A stretch of DNA of 64,000 nucleotides from Diphasiastrum complanatum (GCA_029204225.1 CM055100.1:59332975-59396974); one strand, 5' to 3'; shown: positions 21,800-32,504, counted from the stretch's first letter. The notes: a model not told the origin generated them from the letters alone. Numbers and translations: made by a program.

Positions 21800-23018
21800 T
21801 GTCGTGGTATACCAATTGTATTTGGTATAGTTTTGTAGTATTTAGTGTCGAATCCCCAAGAGGATAGCTTCTTTATGGTATAATGTTGATATTTTTCTGA
21901 CTTATTCGTATGATATAAAATGGAGAATTAGTCTGGTTGTCAAACAGACATTTGGTTTAAGTAACCAGTATTACTTAATGGATAAATGAATGTTTAAAAT
22001 TGGAATATCAGTCTTCTCTTTCGAATCGAAGAATTGGCGTTCTACAAGAGAATTGTTATCAGAGTAGTACGAATGTACTCCACTCTATCTGATTAAGGTG
22101 TCGGCAAGAATTCGGATTGATTTCGATGTATTCGTTCATCAGTGATCATAAGTTAATCTTATTCTTGGATTAACAAGAGTTAAACAGTAGTCCTCAACAA
22201 CTAGTGTTCTCCTCAGAGTTAAATCTCTTGTATAATCTTCGAATATGTTAGAAACATATGTTCGGAGATATTCAGAATACAGATATCTTATCTCAATTCT
22301 TCAGACAGGGACTATCAATTCAGTTGTATACATACTTTTCTATCGATGATTGAGATAGACTTCTGATGATAGACGTTATTCGGGTATCGAACAAGTATTC
22401 GAGTGTCGAACAAATATTCGAATGAACGAATAAGTTAGTTTTAAGACAGTTCGTTAGAACACTTTTACGGATACACAGCATAGACTGTAATGTACTTATG
22501 CAACTGTCTGACCAGAGATAGGTTTATATAAGAAAGATTGTTAGAGTACTTCAGAAGATCTCTCACAAGTACATAAACTTTTATCTCTCAGCGAATACAT
22601 AAACTATATCTCCTGGTGAGTAAGACTGAATCGTGTCTTCTCTTTATCATCTTCAGAGCGAACAATCACGTCTTTATAAATTAGAGGCGTGTCGCTTTAC
22701 TGAATAAGGTTAACCAATATATATCTGACACGTATGTAGATTATATCGCAAAGATGTATCTAACCCTGAGTTTAGATTACTATAGTTAGAATTGTCGATT
22801 CGAATCGAGTCGTTTCATGTAAGTGTCTTTATTTAAGGGTTGTTGTAGATGTCGCTTCATTGCTGAGGACTTGTCCTTTATATGCGATATTTAGTATGTC
22901 GCGAAAAATATAGGCAGGTCCCTTCATTATATATGTATCCAGCTTTTGTCTTCTTATGTGAATATATATTGCTTCATTCGGATGTATATTCGTTGTTTAA
23001 TAAATACACATCTTCACA
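21800..23018 (-). repeat. Gyp-1 5' LTR (1,219 bp)
   Basis: Same length and ends as 11529-12747. I count about 9 substitutions and no indels by eye. The TATA candidate on the minus strand is at about 22524-22532. As the 5' LTR it would drive the element transcript leftwards. Confidence 0.95.
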
Positions 23019-23023
23019 TCTTT
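23019..23023. other. Gyp-1 target-site duplication, right copy (TCTTT)
   Basis: Matches 11524-11528 exactly and directly follows the ATCTTCACA LTR end. Confidence 0.95.
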
Positions 23024-23586
23024 CAACCTGTTGCAATGCACAAAGCACTCTCTTGAATGTCAAAAAATGAATTCAAGAAGAAATCACAAAGATATGGAAC
23101 CTCTCAAATCTATTCTAGCACTTCTAACTGGAAAAACAACACATAGAATAGTGAAATCTTGATCAACCTATGATATATCCTCAATCTAGTGTTTCTTGCC
23201 ACTTCCTAAGATTGAAATACACTCAAATGAGGTTCAGTAACCTCACAAACTAGATATCCAATCAAAATTAGGGTTTTGACAAAATCACAAAAAATTGAAT
23301 ATCTCAAATTCTACATGCAATTTCTAAAAACTTGATATATCTTCTTGTAGACTCCAATGAGACCTTCCTAATGCACCAAAAATCATCTAAATCCAGTAAG
23401 CCAAGTGTGAAATCGAAATTGATCAAGTATATAACCCTATATTGAGTTTTGACCTACAAAAGATCAATTTTACACATGCAAAAATGCTGATTTTTGAGTA
23501 GAGATCAATCTAGCATGCTCTAGCATTGGTAACTCCTCCAAATCCTTGATAAAGATGGCTGATCCTTTCATAATCTGAAACACAAT
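23024..23586 (-). other. Cop-1 leader (untranslated region)
   Basis: Sequence between the Cop-1 primer site and the Gyp-1 insertion. It joins across Gyp-1 to the gag ATG at 11503. There is no ORF; it contains short repeats of TCTAGCA and AATTGATC types. Confidence 0.7.
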
Positions 23587-23599
23587 AGCTCTGATACCA
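23587..23599 (-). other. Cop-1 primer-binding site, initiator tRNA-Met
   Basis: The minus strand reads TGGTATCAGAGCT directly after the LTR end TTGACA. This is the standard plant copia primer site (TGGTATCAGAGC). Confidence 0.92.
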
Positions 23600-24108
23600 T
23601 GTCAAGGATTTCAGACCATTCAAGATCCAATCTATGTCCCTGATCTTTGGTTACAAAAGGAGCAAATCAACAATCCTGCCAATGTAAAAAAATCAGCATC
23701 TGCATACAAAATGAGATGCAAACTCTAAGAGATATTGATCAAACATGAACCAAAATATAAAATATGTTTGATGTCCGTACAATTACAGTACCCTACTATA
23801 TTTCACACGTGTGAAATAGAAAATAGCAATAAATGATCATTCTACACACAAGATTGCAAGATAATACCAAGATAGTGCACCAATGAGTAGTAGAATCCAA
23901 AGAGGACCATGTATAATGATGAAATGAGAGAGAGAAGAGGGAAGATGTGTCTCTCCACAAGTTACATCCTTTTATAGAGTGTCCAAATTCTATTTGGCCA
24001 CTTGGTTTTCTCTCCAAAATATAAACCATACTATTTTTGTGTCTAGATTCAATGTACCCAAAGTTCAAATTTGAATCTCTCTCAAACTCGACTACCAACT
24101 TTCCCACA
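23600..24108 (-). repeat. Cop-1 5' LTR (right edge uncertain)
   Basis: Matches the 3' LTR from TCAAGGATTTCAG to the segment near 24003. It includes a minus-strand TATA box TATAAAAGG (23968-23976) and carries the palindrome TTTCACACGTGTGAAA (23801-23816), which the 3' LTR lacks. Beyond 24003 the two LTRs diverge; the next plausible TG/CA terminus is at 24108 (minus strand TGTGGGAAAG). No target duplication supports this edge. Confidence 0.6.
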
Positions 24109-24946
24109 CTTTCAAAAAGTGTTTATTGAATGTATTTTAAACTAATATAACTTCAAAAAGTTTATCTCTAAGTCTAAAATGAGTTTTGGCCTCTTATTGA
24201 CAATTTACCAAAATATGACTAAACTAGACTAAACTAGTTGAAATCTCTCACAGTGAGCACTTTCAATATAGCATAAATCATCAAATTACTAATGTAGATA
24301 GATTCAACCCTAATAAATATTGGCGAATCTATGAACCTAATCCAAACCTTCTTCAAGTAGGCCAAGTGCTCCACATATCCTATAGATAAGCCAAAGAAAA
24401 ATACATCTACAATCAAGCTATATCTCACAAGAAGAGAGAGTAACACAAATAACAATGAAAGATGACTAGAGGAATAAACTTTACCCCTTCCTTGCTTGTT
24501 CCACATGTGTGATGACTGCACTTTGACTTTGGATAGAATTCATTATTGAGAATAGTATACACACTATCGAAGGTGAAGGCATTGTAAGATTAAGTTTTCA
24601 GAATGATCAATTCAAACTACTATCTAGTGTTATGTATGTATCTAAAGTTTGGACAAATTTGTTATCAATAAGCAAAATAAGATAATCTCTTCTAAATAAG
24701 AGAATCGAACTCCTAGTTTGTTAGAGTTGAATTATCGAAAAAGCATACCAGGATTCCATTTATTTCAAGTCATAAGCATATAGCAAAACTTGTTCTAGAT
24801 GTTGTTCATTTATACATCTGTGGCCCAATGCAAATCTTATCTTTGGTTGGTGCATGTTGGGGCATTATATTAGTATCAATATATACCAAGCTTAGATCAT
24901 AGATCAGGTTTAGGATCGAAGGTGAACAGGAAATTCCCTACAATTT
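24109..24946. other. No recognisable gene; possible 5' LTR end at 24942
   Basis: AT-rich, with no ORF of note. Its right end, AAATTCCCTACA, directly precedes a tRNA-Asp-like primer site and may be the end of an old LTR, but I could not identify where that LTR starts. Confidence 0.4.
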
Positions 24947-25223
24947 TGGCATCGTTGCCAGGGAATACCACCATTATTTTCATTTTCAGCATGTTTATAA
25001 TGCTTAAATGGGTGTTATATTGCATTTAAGCATAGAGGTTTTTGCATGATAGGGTTAGTTTTGCACTTTTAGCGTTAGACTTTGGTGAATTTTATAATTT
25101 TGAGTGGATTTCTTGCTTGTAATCACCTGAGATTGATGGGCAAGGAAGAAGAGGTAGTAGATCATTTAAGCATCTAGTTGGAATCCAAAAAATTAGAGAA
25201 AAATCAAAAATCGCTCATTTTGT

Positions 25224-25742
25224 AATGGGTCCAAACTCGGCCTACTCCTCATCATGGTTTCATGGGAACAAGGATTACAGTCTGAAGCTAACAAAATGGA
25301 TTCAATTCGACAGTTTTGAATTTGTAATGAGACAATAATTTTGTGGACGACACATCCTCATCAATCTTGACTACTCAACCAAGGCGATCCAGCTGATCAG
25401 ACAAGCATCTTCATTTTGAGGACAAAAATGGTTAAGTAGGGGGAGTGTCATGTACTACTAGTACAGCATCAGAATATCCATTGTAAGCTTTGTAGGCCCA
25501 AAAGGAGCTATTAGCCTTAAGAACAAGGCGGTTCTATAAGGGAAGCTCCTTAGATCATGCTTACAAATCCTAAACACAAAAGGATAACACACTGTGGAGA
25601 AACCACCTAACCAAGTATAAGCATCCAATCAATCTCTAGAAGCCTCACCCCCAAGCCAAGGAACAAGAAGCATGAAACTAGAGTGAGATCCTGGTAATGA
25701 ATCAAGAACCATGATGAGGAGTAGGACGAGTTTGAACCCATT
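25224..25742. repeat. 36-bp inverted repeat arms
   Basis: Arm 25224-25259 and arm 25707-25742 are reverse complements with 2 mismatches, 447 bp apart. One arm is inside the remnant element's internal region and the other is in its candidate 3' LTR. Confidence 0.85.
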
Positions 25743-25800
25743 ATATAGATCCAAAAGCATCCTGGGCACATAGCCATGCATAGCCCTATGTTTACTATAC

Positions 25801-25805
25801 ATAGA
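25801..25805. other. Cop-2 target-site duplication, left copy (ATAGA)
   Basis: ATAGA directly precedes the 5' LTR and recurs at 31966-31970 directly after the 3' LTR. Confidence 0.95.
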
Positions 25806-26487
25806 TGTTAAAAATTCACAATTCTAGCTTGACTAGTTTTGGTCATATGACTTGTAAATAGCTAGATGGTCATGATGTGGCTTGTCACACGTGCCAAATA
25901 GCATAGGATTCCATTCATAAGGATGTTCTCAAGTAGACCTAAGTGTTAGAACCTTTGGAATGAGTCCAAATTATGCTTAGATACAAGGGAGAAAAAATAG
26001 GAGCTATTTTTGGTAATTTTTGCATTGTTGAGGGATCTCCAAGATTCCAACCCTAACTTGGTAAGGATGAAAGATCCACCAAAATTAGCATTAGGGATAG
26101 GTTTAGGGCTACTCATACCTGCCCAAAACCGTGATGGATCATGTATATATAGGTGATGATATCTCACCAAAATCAATCAAGCAATTTTATGTTTTTTCTC
26201 TCATAATGGTGCAATTGCTCTCTATGTTCATAATTGTTTGAGTACTTGTGATTACTAATGATTATAGGATTGAATGTAGGTCTCGTGTACAGTACTCAGA
26301 CTGTGGGAGGCCGTACTTTCACACGTGTGAAGCCTTCTTCAAGGATTTGGGCCATTTAGTGAAGTTCAAGCATAGATTTTTGATGGATTTTGATGGTTCA
26401 ACTTGTGCTAATCTTATGAAATCATAATCTATTGTTTCCCTCATCATTTCAAGTGTTTTAGGATCCTTATTTGCTGTAATTTTTACA
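25806..26487 (+). repeat. Cop-2 5' LTR (682 bp)
   Basis: TGTTAAAAATTCACAATTC to GCTGTAATTTTTACA. It contains a TATA box TATATATA (26144-26151) and the palindrome TTCACACGTGTGAA (26318-26331). Confidence 0.95.
26144..26151 (+). promoter_or_regulatory. Cop-2 LTR TATA box
   Basis: TATATATA about 340 bp into the LTR, the expected place for the U3/R boundary. The 3' LTR has the same sequence. Confidence 0.65.
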
Positions 26488-26500
26488 TGGTATCAGAGCC
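26488..26500 (+). other. Cop-2 primer-binding site, initiator tRNA-Met
   Basis: TGGTATCAGAGCC directly abuts the LTR end. Confidence 0.95.
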
Positions 26501-27298
26501 TAAAGGCTGAAATGAGCTAAATCCTTGGTTTTCATTAAATTTGATCACAATTTTTGATCTAAATCTTGTGTAGATTGGATCTTAGCATCTAGTATTGATT
26601 CTAAAACTCAAAGTGAGTCAAATACATTGGAGATTGGTGTTGTGTGACTTCATTTGCAGGTGTTTAGGTGTCTAAAACCAGAGGCAAAGTTGAATTCAAT
26701 TCACATTACCAAGATAGCAAGTTTTGCTTGCTCCAAGCATTGATTTCTAAGCGAGTTTTGGAGGTGATTTCATAGATGAGGCTTTCTAGCATTCAAGGAG
26801 AGGGAAGATCAGAGTTTTGGGGACTCTTCAAGGCTGTTCTAAGGTGTAGTAGACACCTCCTAAAGTGATTTAGGTTCAGTCCAACCATTGCTTGACTTAT
26901 GCACCAAATTAGATCAATTTTTCATCAATTTTGATCATTTTTTGCTTGTGATTGGATAGTAGATTTTGTTGCATCCTCATTAAGTTCCATTTAGATCTTT
27001 TACAAGTGATTTTGGAAGTATATTAGGTTGCTGAAATTCACTCTTTATCAGATCATTTGGAAGCTTTAATGTTCTTTATAGAAAGAGGGGCAATTCTACT
27101 AGTATTGTCTACTTCAATCAAGCAAGTGCATTGTTTCTAGTATTCTATGATTTGATTTTGTTAGAGATCATTCTTAGATCTTTATAGGAAGTCTATTACT
27201 GATCTTTTCAGGTCCCTAAGAAGTGGGATAAGGTAGACCTTCAATAAAATCAATAGAAGTAACATTCATTTGTGTCAAGTCCTTGATTAGGAGACTAG
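26501..27298 (+). other. Cop-2 leader
   Basis: About 800 bp between the primer site and the gag ATG with no ORF. It probably contains the packaging signal, which I cannot localise from sequence alone. Confidence 0.7.
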
Positions 27299-27793
27299 AT
27301 GGCATCTATAAATGCATATCTTTTGGATACTAATGAAAGGCTCAACAAAACTAACTATTCCATATGGAAAGTTAGAATGGAATCTATCATGATCATGCAA
27401 GATCTGATGGAAATTGTAAATGGTAAGGAGGGTGAACCTATTCATCCTCAAGAAAAAGCCAAATACATCAAGAGGTGCAATGTTGCACTACATTGCATAA
27501 AAATGAATGTTGCAAATGAACTCTTAAGAGAGGTAGGAGATTGCACTTCAGCTCAAGATGCTTGGGAGACTTTGCAAAAGGTCTATGAATCCAAGAGCCA
27601 AACTAGAATGTTAGCTTTGAAGAATCAAATTTATAGAAGCTATCAAAAGAAAAGAGAGAGTGCACATACTTTTGTCCTAAGAGTAAAGGAATTGAACAAA
27701 GAGCTAGCCTTTATAGGTGACCCTATCAAGGATGAAGAGCTTGTTCAACTCATATTGAATGGACTAAGCTTTGAATTTGACAATTTGGTTTAG
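27299..27793 (+). pseudogene. gag: Cop-2 gag, N-terminal part
   Basis: Starts MASINAYLLDTNERLNKTNY, with the copia gag core WKVRMESIMIMQDLMEIV, LHCIKMNVANELLREVGDC, LALKNQIYRSYQ and ELVQLILNGL. It is ended by an in-frame TAG at 27791-27793; the same frame continues directly into the rest of gag, so this is a point mutation (probably CAG to TAG) and not a natural end. Confidence 0.9.
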
Positions 27794-29677
27794 GGATATG
27801 CAATTTTGGGTAAGCTACCCATACTTGAAGAACTCCAAGGCACACTCATGGCCGAGGAATCAAGAAGGAGCCAAATGCAAGAGATGATGGATAGGCTTTC
27901 CATCCAAGGTGGAGATGACCAAGCTCTCTTCACCAAAGGCAAAGGCAAGTCCAAAGGCAAAGGATCAACATTCAAGAAGTCTACAAAGCTTGAGGATCAA
28001 GAAGGACCCTCAAAGGCATCTCCATCAACCACCAAAGTCAAGAAGGACAAATCAAAGGTGAAGTGCTACTATTGTAGCAAGATGGGGCATTATGCCTCGG
28101 AATGCTTCAAGAGGAAGCAAGATCAAAGCCAAGCCAACATGAGCAAAGAGGAGGAGGAGGAGGAGAGTTCACATGAGGACTCTTTCATGATGTCCATATT
28201 TTCTTCAACAAGCTTCAAAGGAGAAGATCCTTGGTGGATTGACTCGGGTGCTAGTTCACACATGACTAGTAAAAGGGAGTTTTTCTCTTTTCTCTTATCT
28301 TATGATGGACCTATAAAGTCTATCTATACAGCAAATGATGAAGCTTGTAAGATTGAAGGAGTTGGTAGAATTTCCCTTTGCTTAGGATCTTCCAAAAAGA
28401 TCAACATAGAAGGTGTTTTGTACATTCCTACAATAACAAAGAATCTACTAAGTGTTGGCCAGATGGTAGACAATGGTTTCAATGTTGACTTTGCTTCAAA
28501 TGAATGTTTCATCAAGAAGAAGGGTAAGATAGTGGCTAAGGGCACTAGACTTGGAAAACTTTATAAGTTGGATGCATTTGTGGATACTAATGTTGTCATG
28601 TTGGCCGAGAAGAGCCAGATATCTACCTTTACTTTATGGCACAAAAGACTTGGACATGTCAACTCAGGTTCCATGGAGGCTATGATCAAGGAGGAGTATG
28701 CTTTAGGCCTACCAAGGTCTATTGGGAAGAAAGACAAGGTTTGTGAAGCTTGTGCCTTATCCAAGGCACATAAGAAGGTGTTTTCTAACTCTATCACAAA
28801 GTCATCTCATCCTCTTGAACTCATACACTCGGATGTGCACATTGCTAGCACCAAATCTAATGGAGGTTCATCCATGTTTTTAACCTTCATTGATGACTAC
28901 TCAAGATATTGTTGGGTGTTCTTACTTTCCTTCAAGTCTCAAGTATTTGATACTTTTGTAAAGTTCAAGTTGTTTGTAGAAAAGCATCATAATCATAGCA
29001 TCAAGATTCTTAGAAGTGACAATGGTGGAGAATTCATCTCCAATGAGTTCAAGGCCTTTTGTGAGGAGGAAGGGATCAAGAAAGAGACTTCTTGTCCTTA
29101 CACTCCTCAACAAAATGGAGTTGCTGAAAGAAGGAATAGAACATTATGTGAATGTTCTAAGGCTTTAAGATTAGATGCTTGTTTGCCCAAATCCTTTTGG
29201 GGTGAGTCTCTTGTATGTGCAAACTACTTGATGAATAGGGTGTCTTGCAAAGCAATTAAAGGCAAAACTCCTTATGAGATGTTGTATGGAAAGAAGCCCA
29301 ATCTTAATCACTTGAAAGTTTTTGGGTGTATATGTTATGTGCATGTGCCATTGGAAACAAGAACCAAGGAGGATCCATCTTCCACAAGAGGGATCATGCT
29401 TGGATATGCAAGCTCAAGCAAGGGCTACAAAGTCTACCTCCCATCATTGAACAAATTTGTTGTTTCAAGGGATGTCATCTTTGATGAACATCATATGCAT
29501 ATGCTTGAAGAAGGCTCAAGTGCTCCAACAATCAAGAAGAAGATGGCCGAGGAGCAAGATCTTGGTTTTGAGGAGGAGCTCATAGAGGAGCAAGCACCAA
29601 ACCCACCTATCACACCAAGGAGATTTTCAAGGGCAAAAGTGGAGCCATCAAGGCTCACATATCAAGGCAAAGGATAG
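27794..29677 (+). CDS. pol: Cop-2 gag C-terminus, protease and integrase
   Basis: Same frame as the upstream gag part. In order: zinc knuckle CYYCSKMGHYASEC (28063-28104), protease WWIDSGASSHMTSKREFF, then integrase with WHKRLGHVN...CEAC (zinc-binding) and the DDE residues in LIHSDVHIAST, RSDNGGEF and NGVAERRNR. It continues to the usual copia linker (RFSRAKVEPSRLTYQGKG) and stops at TAG 29675-29677. Catalytic residues look intact. Confidence 0.93.
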   Translation, partial: GYAILGKLPILEELQGTLMAEESRRSQMQEMMDRLSIQGGDDQALFTKGKGKSKGKGSTFKKSTKLEDQEGPSKASPSTTKVKKDKSKVKCYYCSKMGHYASECFKRKQDQSQANMSKEEEEEESSHEDSFMMSIFSSTSFKGEDPWWIDSGASSHMTSKREFFSFLLSYDGPIKSIYTANDEACKIEGVGRISLCLGSSKKINIEGVLYIPTITKNLLSVGQMVDNGFNVDFASNECFIKKKGKIVAKGTRLGKLYKLDAFVDTNVVMLAEKSQISTFTLWHKRLGHVNSGSMEAMIKEEYALGLPRSIGKKDKVCEACALSKAHKKVFSNSITKSSHPLELIHSDVHIASTKSNGGSSMFLTFIDDYSRYCWVFLLSFKSQVFDTFVKFKLFVEKHHNHSIKILRSDNGGEFISNEFKAFCEEEGIKKETSCPYTPQQNGVAERRNRTLCECSKALRLDACLPKSFWGESLVCANYLMNRVSCKAIKGKTPYEMLYGKKPNLNHLKVFGCICYVHVPLETRTKEDPSSTRGIMLGYASSSKGYKVYLPSLNKFVVSRDVIFDEHHMHMLEEGSSAPTIKKKMAEEQDLGFEEELIEEQAPNPPITPRRFSRAKVEPSRLTYQGKG

Positions 29678-30724
29678 CAAGTTGAGGGTATCTCATCCAC
29701 TTCTTATGCTTTATCTAGTTTTGAAGAACCATCTAATGTTGAAGATGCATTGAACTCCAAAGAATGGTATAAAGCTATGTTGGATGAGTATGCTGCCTTG
29801 ATAGAGAATGAAACTTGGTTGCTTGTTGAGAGACCTCAAAGGAATGTAATAGGATGCAAGTGGGTCTTCAAGCTTAAGTTGAATGCAAATGGGAGTGTTA
29901 ACAAACATAAAGCAAGATTAGTTGCAAAAGGTTTTGCTCAAGAGAGAGGGATAGACTATGAGAAAACTTTTGCACCCGTGGCCAAGATGGTCACAATAAG
30001 GCTAATCATTGCACTTGCATCACATTTTGGATGGATTCTATGTCAAATGGATGTCTCTAATGCTTTCTTGAATGCTTTTTTGGAAGAGGATATCTATATG
30101 GAGCAGCCACAAGGGTTCATCAAGCATGGAATGGAGAACAAAGTATGCCATCTCCAAAGAAGCATCTATGGCTTGAAGCAAGCCTCGAGATCTTGGAATT
30201 CAAGACTACATTGCTATCTTATTTCACTTTCTTTTGTTCAAAGTGAATATGATCCCACTCTTTACATTAAATTTGATGATGTTGGTATTGTACTTTTACT
30301 CATTTATGTAGATGACATCATCATTAGTGGAAATAGTGTTGATGGTATTGAAAAAATCAAGATAGATCTATCCTTAGAGTTCAAGATGGTAGATCTAGGG
30401 TGTCTTCACTTCATCTTAGGCATAGAAGTACTTAGAGGGTCTGATTTTATCTTTATAAGTCAAGTAAACTATGCTCAAAGTCTTTTGAAGAAGTTTAAGA
30501 TGGAAGTATGCAAAAGTGTTGACACACCAATGGAGCAAGATGTAAAAGTGCCAAATGAAGATGATGAAAGATCCTTCATGGACATCACTTTGTTTAGGCA
30601 ACTTATAGGTTCCTTAATGTGGATCACTATAACTAGACCAGATCTTAGGTTTAGTGTATGTAGGTTGAGCCAATCCATGCAAAAGCCATTGAATATCCAT
30701 TGGAAAAAGGCTAAGAGGATTTAA
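29678..30724 (+). pseudogene. pol: Cop-2 reverse transcriptase
   Basis: Continues in the same frame after the TAG. It starts with ALNSKEWYKAMLDEYAALIE and contains ETWLLVERP, GCKWVFKLKLNANGSVNKHK, ARLVAKGFAQERGIDYEKTF, YGLKQASRSW and the catalytic YVDD (30305-30316), ending with TRPDLRFSVCRLSQSMQKP. A one-base loss near 30721 (AGGATTTAAG) shifts the frame before RNase H and ends the ORF. Confidence 0.9.
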
Positions 30725-31269
30725 GATACATCTCGGGTACATTGGATTTTGGGATTCTATATAGAGGAGATGTGATTAACCTTCATGCATTTAGTGATTC
30801 AGATTTTGCAGGGGACAAGAGGGATAGGAGATTAACAAGTGCCTATTCAACTTTCATAGGAGAAGGTGTGGTTTCATGGCTTTCAAAAAAGCAAGAAACT
30901 ATATCTCTATCTTCAACCGAGGCCGAGTACAAAGCTTCGACAACCACTACAAAGGAGGTACTTTGGATCAAGAGATTATTGGTGGAACTAAAGATCATGG
31001 ATTCAGAGGAGACACCAATCATCTACAATGACAATATATCAGCCCAACACCTTGCATCTAACCCAATCTTCCATGCAAGATCTAAGCACATTGAGATATG
31101 CCTTCACTTTGTGAGAGAAATGGTGCAAGCCAAGGAGATTGCTTTGGAGCATGTTCCAAGCAATGAATGTGTAGCTGATCTACTTACTAAACCACTTCAA
31201 AAGACACCTTTTATGAAGTTCAGATCATCACTTGGAGTGATTAGTAAAGCAATGATTGAACCAAGCTAG
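30725..31269 (+). pseudogene. pol: Cop-2 RNase H
   Basis: After the frameshift the copia RNase H continues: GILYRGDVINLHAFSDSDFA, DRRLTSAYSTFIGEGVVSW, SLSSTEAEYKAS and the C-terminal ARSKHIEI, HVPSNECVADLLTKPL. The catalytic Asp (SDSDFA) and Glu (STEAEY) positions are kept. It ends just before the polypurine tract. Confidence 0.9.
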
Positions 31270-31272
31270 ATA

Positions 31273-31283
31273 GTGAGGAGGAG
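31273..31283 (+). other. Cop-2 polypurine tract
   Basis: GTGAGGAGGAG immediately precedes the 3' LTR. Confidence 0.9.
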
Positions 31284-31965
31284 TGTTAAAAATTCACAAT
31301 TCTAGCTTGACTAGTTTTGGTCATATGACTTGTAAATAGTTAGATGGTCATGATGTGGCTTGTCACACGTGCCAAATATCATAGGATTCCATTCATAAGG
31401 ATGTTCTCAAGTAGACCTAAGTGTTAGAACCTTTGGAATGAGTCCAAATTATGCTTAGATACAAGGGAGAAAAAATAGGAGCTATTTTTGGTAGTTTTTG
31501 CATTGTTGAGGGATCTCCAAGATTCCAACCCTAACTTGGTAGGGATGAAAGATCCACCAAAATTAGCATTAGGGATAGGTTTAGGGCTACTCATACCTGC
31601 CCAAAACCGTGATGGATCATGTATATATAGGTGATGATATCTCACCAAAATCAATCAAGCAATTTCATGTTTTTTCTCTCATAATGGTGCAATTGCTCTC
31701 TATTTTCATAATTGTTTGAGTACTTGTGATTACTAATGATTATAGGATTGAATGTAGGTCTCGTGTACAGTACTCAGACTGTGGGAGGCCGTACTTTCAC
31801 ACGTGTGAATCCTTCTTCAAGGATTTGGGCCATTTAGTGAGGTTCAAGCATAGATTTTTGATGGATTTTGATGGTTCAACTTGTGCTAATCTTATGAAAT
31901 CATAATCTATTGTTTCCCTCATCATTTCAATTGTTTTAGGATCCTTATTTGCTGTAATTTTTACA
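31284..31965 (+). repeat. Cop-2 3' LTR (682 bp)
   Basis: Same length as the 5' LTR with 9 substitutions by eye. It carries the palindrome TTCACACGTGTGAA at 31796-31809. Confidence 0.95.
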
Positions 31966-31970
31966 ATAGA
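31966..31970. other. Cop-2 target-site duplication, right copy (ATAGA)
   Basis: Matches 25801-25805. Confidence 0.95.
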
Positions 31971-32246
31971 TTCACCTAGAATAGAGTCCTATGCATGGAC
32001 CAACTATTCATAGAATTGCTATTGATAACTCTACACATGCATACACTGTCTACCTTGTCTAAACTCCATTTAGTGTGTTATGTGCCTCACAAGGATACTA
32101 GTTACTTTCGGGTCACGTCCAGTATGACGTGGCATAACTAACAGCTTGTTTCACTGGAGTACCGTGTATCCAAGACTAGGAGTATACAGTATCCTATGTA
32201 CTGGTCATGGACATAGCATTCTTCCCTCCTTAAATTGTTTCTATCC

Positions 32247-32504
32247 TTAAAAACTAAAATTCAAAAAATTCGTCTTTATGCTATCAACTCTCTCCCACGA
32301 ATCATCATCCTCAGTATGACCCTTCCACCGAATTAAGCATCCAGAGATAAAACGATTTCTCAATTGTTTATCTCTCGTTCTGAGCACTTTCTCAGGTTCC
32401 AAAGGTACACTAAGTGACAAATCTTCCAAATGGGATAAATCCTCATCTGATCCAACTGTATCACCATCATGTAAATTTAGTTTCAAACGACTTACATGAA
32501 ACAT
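32247..32504 (-). pseudogene. pol: Chromo-1 integrase C-terminus with chromodomain
   Basis: MFHVSRLKLNLHDGD is the conserved end of a gypsy integrase (FHVSxLK). It is followed by PEKVLRTRDKQLRNR and CLIRWKGHTEDDDSWERVD, a chromodomain of the kind that targets chromoviruses to heterochromatin. It is frameshifted relative to the integrase core. Confidence 0.85.

Larger units (their letters stand above)
11529..23018 (-). mobile_element. Gyp-1: complete Ty3/gypsy element nested in Cop-1
   Basis: An 11,490-bp minus-strand element with two 1,219-bp LTRs, TG...CA termini, a TCTTT duplication, a tRNA-Asp primer site next to the right LTR and a polypurine tract next to the left LTR. The gene order is gag, protease, RT, RNase H, integrase, then an extra ORF before the 3' LTR. 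Integrase ends in NGSRLKKYF without a chromodomain, which places it among non-chromodomain (OTA, Tat/Athila-like) gypsy elements; I cannot assign the lineage further. By-eye comparison shows about 9 differences between the LTRs, so insertion was recent. In-frame stops in gag (2), before integrase (1) and in the extra ORF (3) mean this copy cannot make intact proteins. Confidence 0.95.
6499..24108 (-). mobile_element. Cop-1: non-autonomous copia-type LTR retrotransposon, split by Gyp-1
   Basis: A minus-strand element in this order from right to left: 5' LTR (from 23600), initiator tRNA-Met primer site (23587-23599), leader, gag, protease region (tandemly duplicated), about 1.9 kb of unrecognised coding remnants, polypurine tract and 3' LTR (6499-6823). 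Without the nested Gyp-1 it is roughly 6.1 kb. No integrase, RT or RNase H motif appears anywhere in it, so it must have depended on enzymes from other copia elements. A second copy of the same internal organisation lies at 47.15-50.59 kb (Cop-1b). The right boundary at 24108 is uncertain because the U3 part of the 5' LTR does not match the 3' LTR. Confidence 0.75.
24947..25805 (+). mobile_element. Remnant of a small non-autonomous LTR element
   Basis: TGGCATCGTTGCCAGGGA at 24947-24964 matches the tRNA-Asp primer site at 15 of 18 positions. About 470 bp later AAGTAGGGGGAG (25434-25445) is a good polypurine tract, followed by TGTCATGTACTACTAG as a candidate 3' LTR start (25446). There is no gag or pol between them, so this is either a deletion derivative or a TRIM/LARD-type element. 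Cop-2 is inserted in the downstream part at 25805. Confidence 0.45.
25806..31965 (+). mobile_element. Cop-2: nearly intact Ty1/copia element
   Basis: A 6,160-bp element with 682-bp LTRs, initiator tRNA-Met primer site, gag, protease, integrase, RT, RNase H, polypurine tract and ATAGA target duplication. I count 9 differences between the LTRs. It has TAG stops at 27791-27793 and 29675-29677 and one frameshift near 30721; otherwise the whole gag-pol frame is intact. Domain order (integrase before RT) is diagnostic of copia. Confidence 0.97.

Noticed and set aside
27791-27793. TAG in Cop-2 gag as a programmed readthrough site
   Set aside because: It lies in the middle of the gag core, where no product boundary is expected, and Cop-3 has an open frame there; it is a point mutation.
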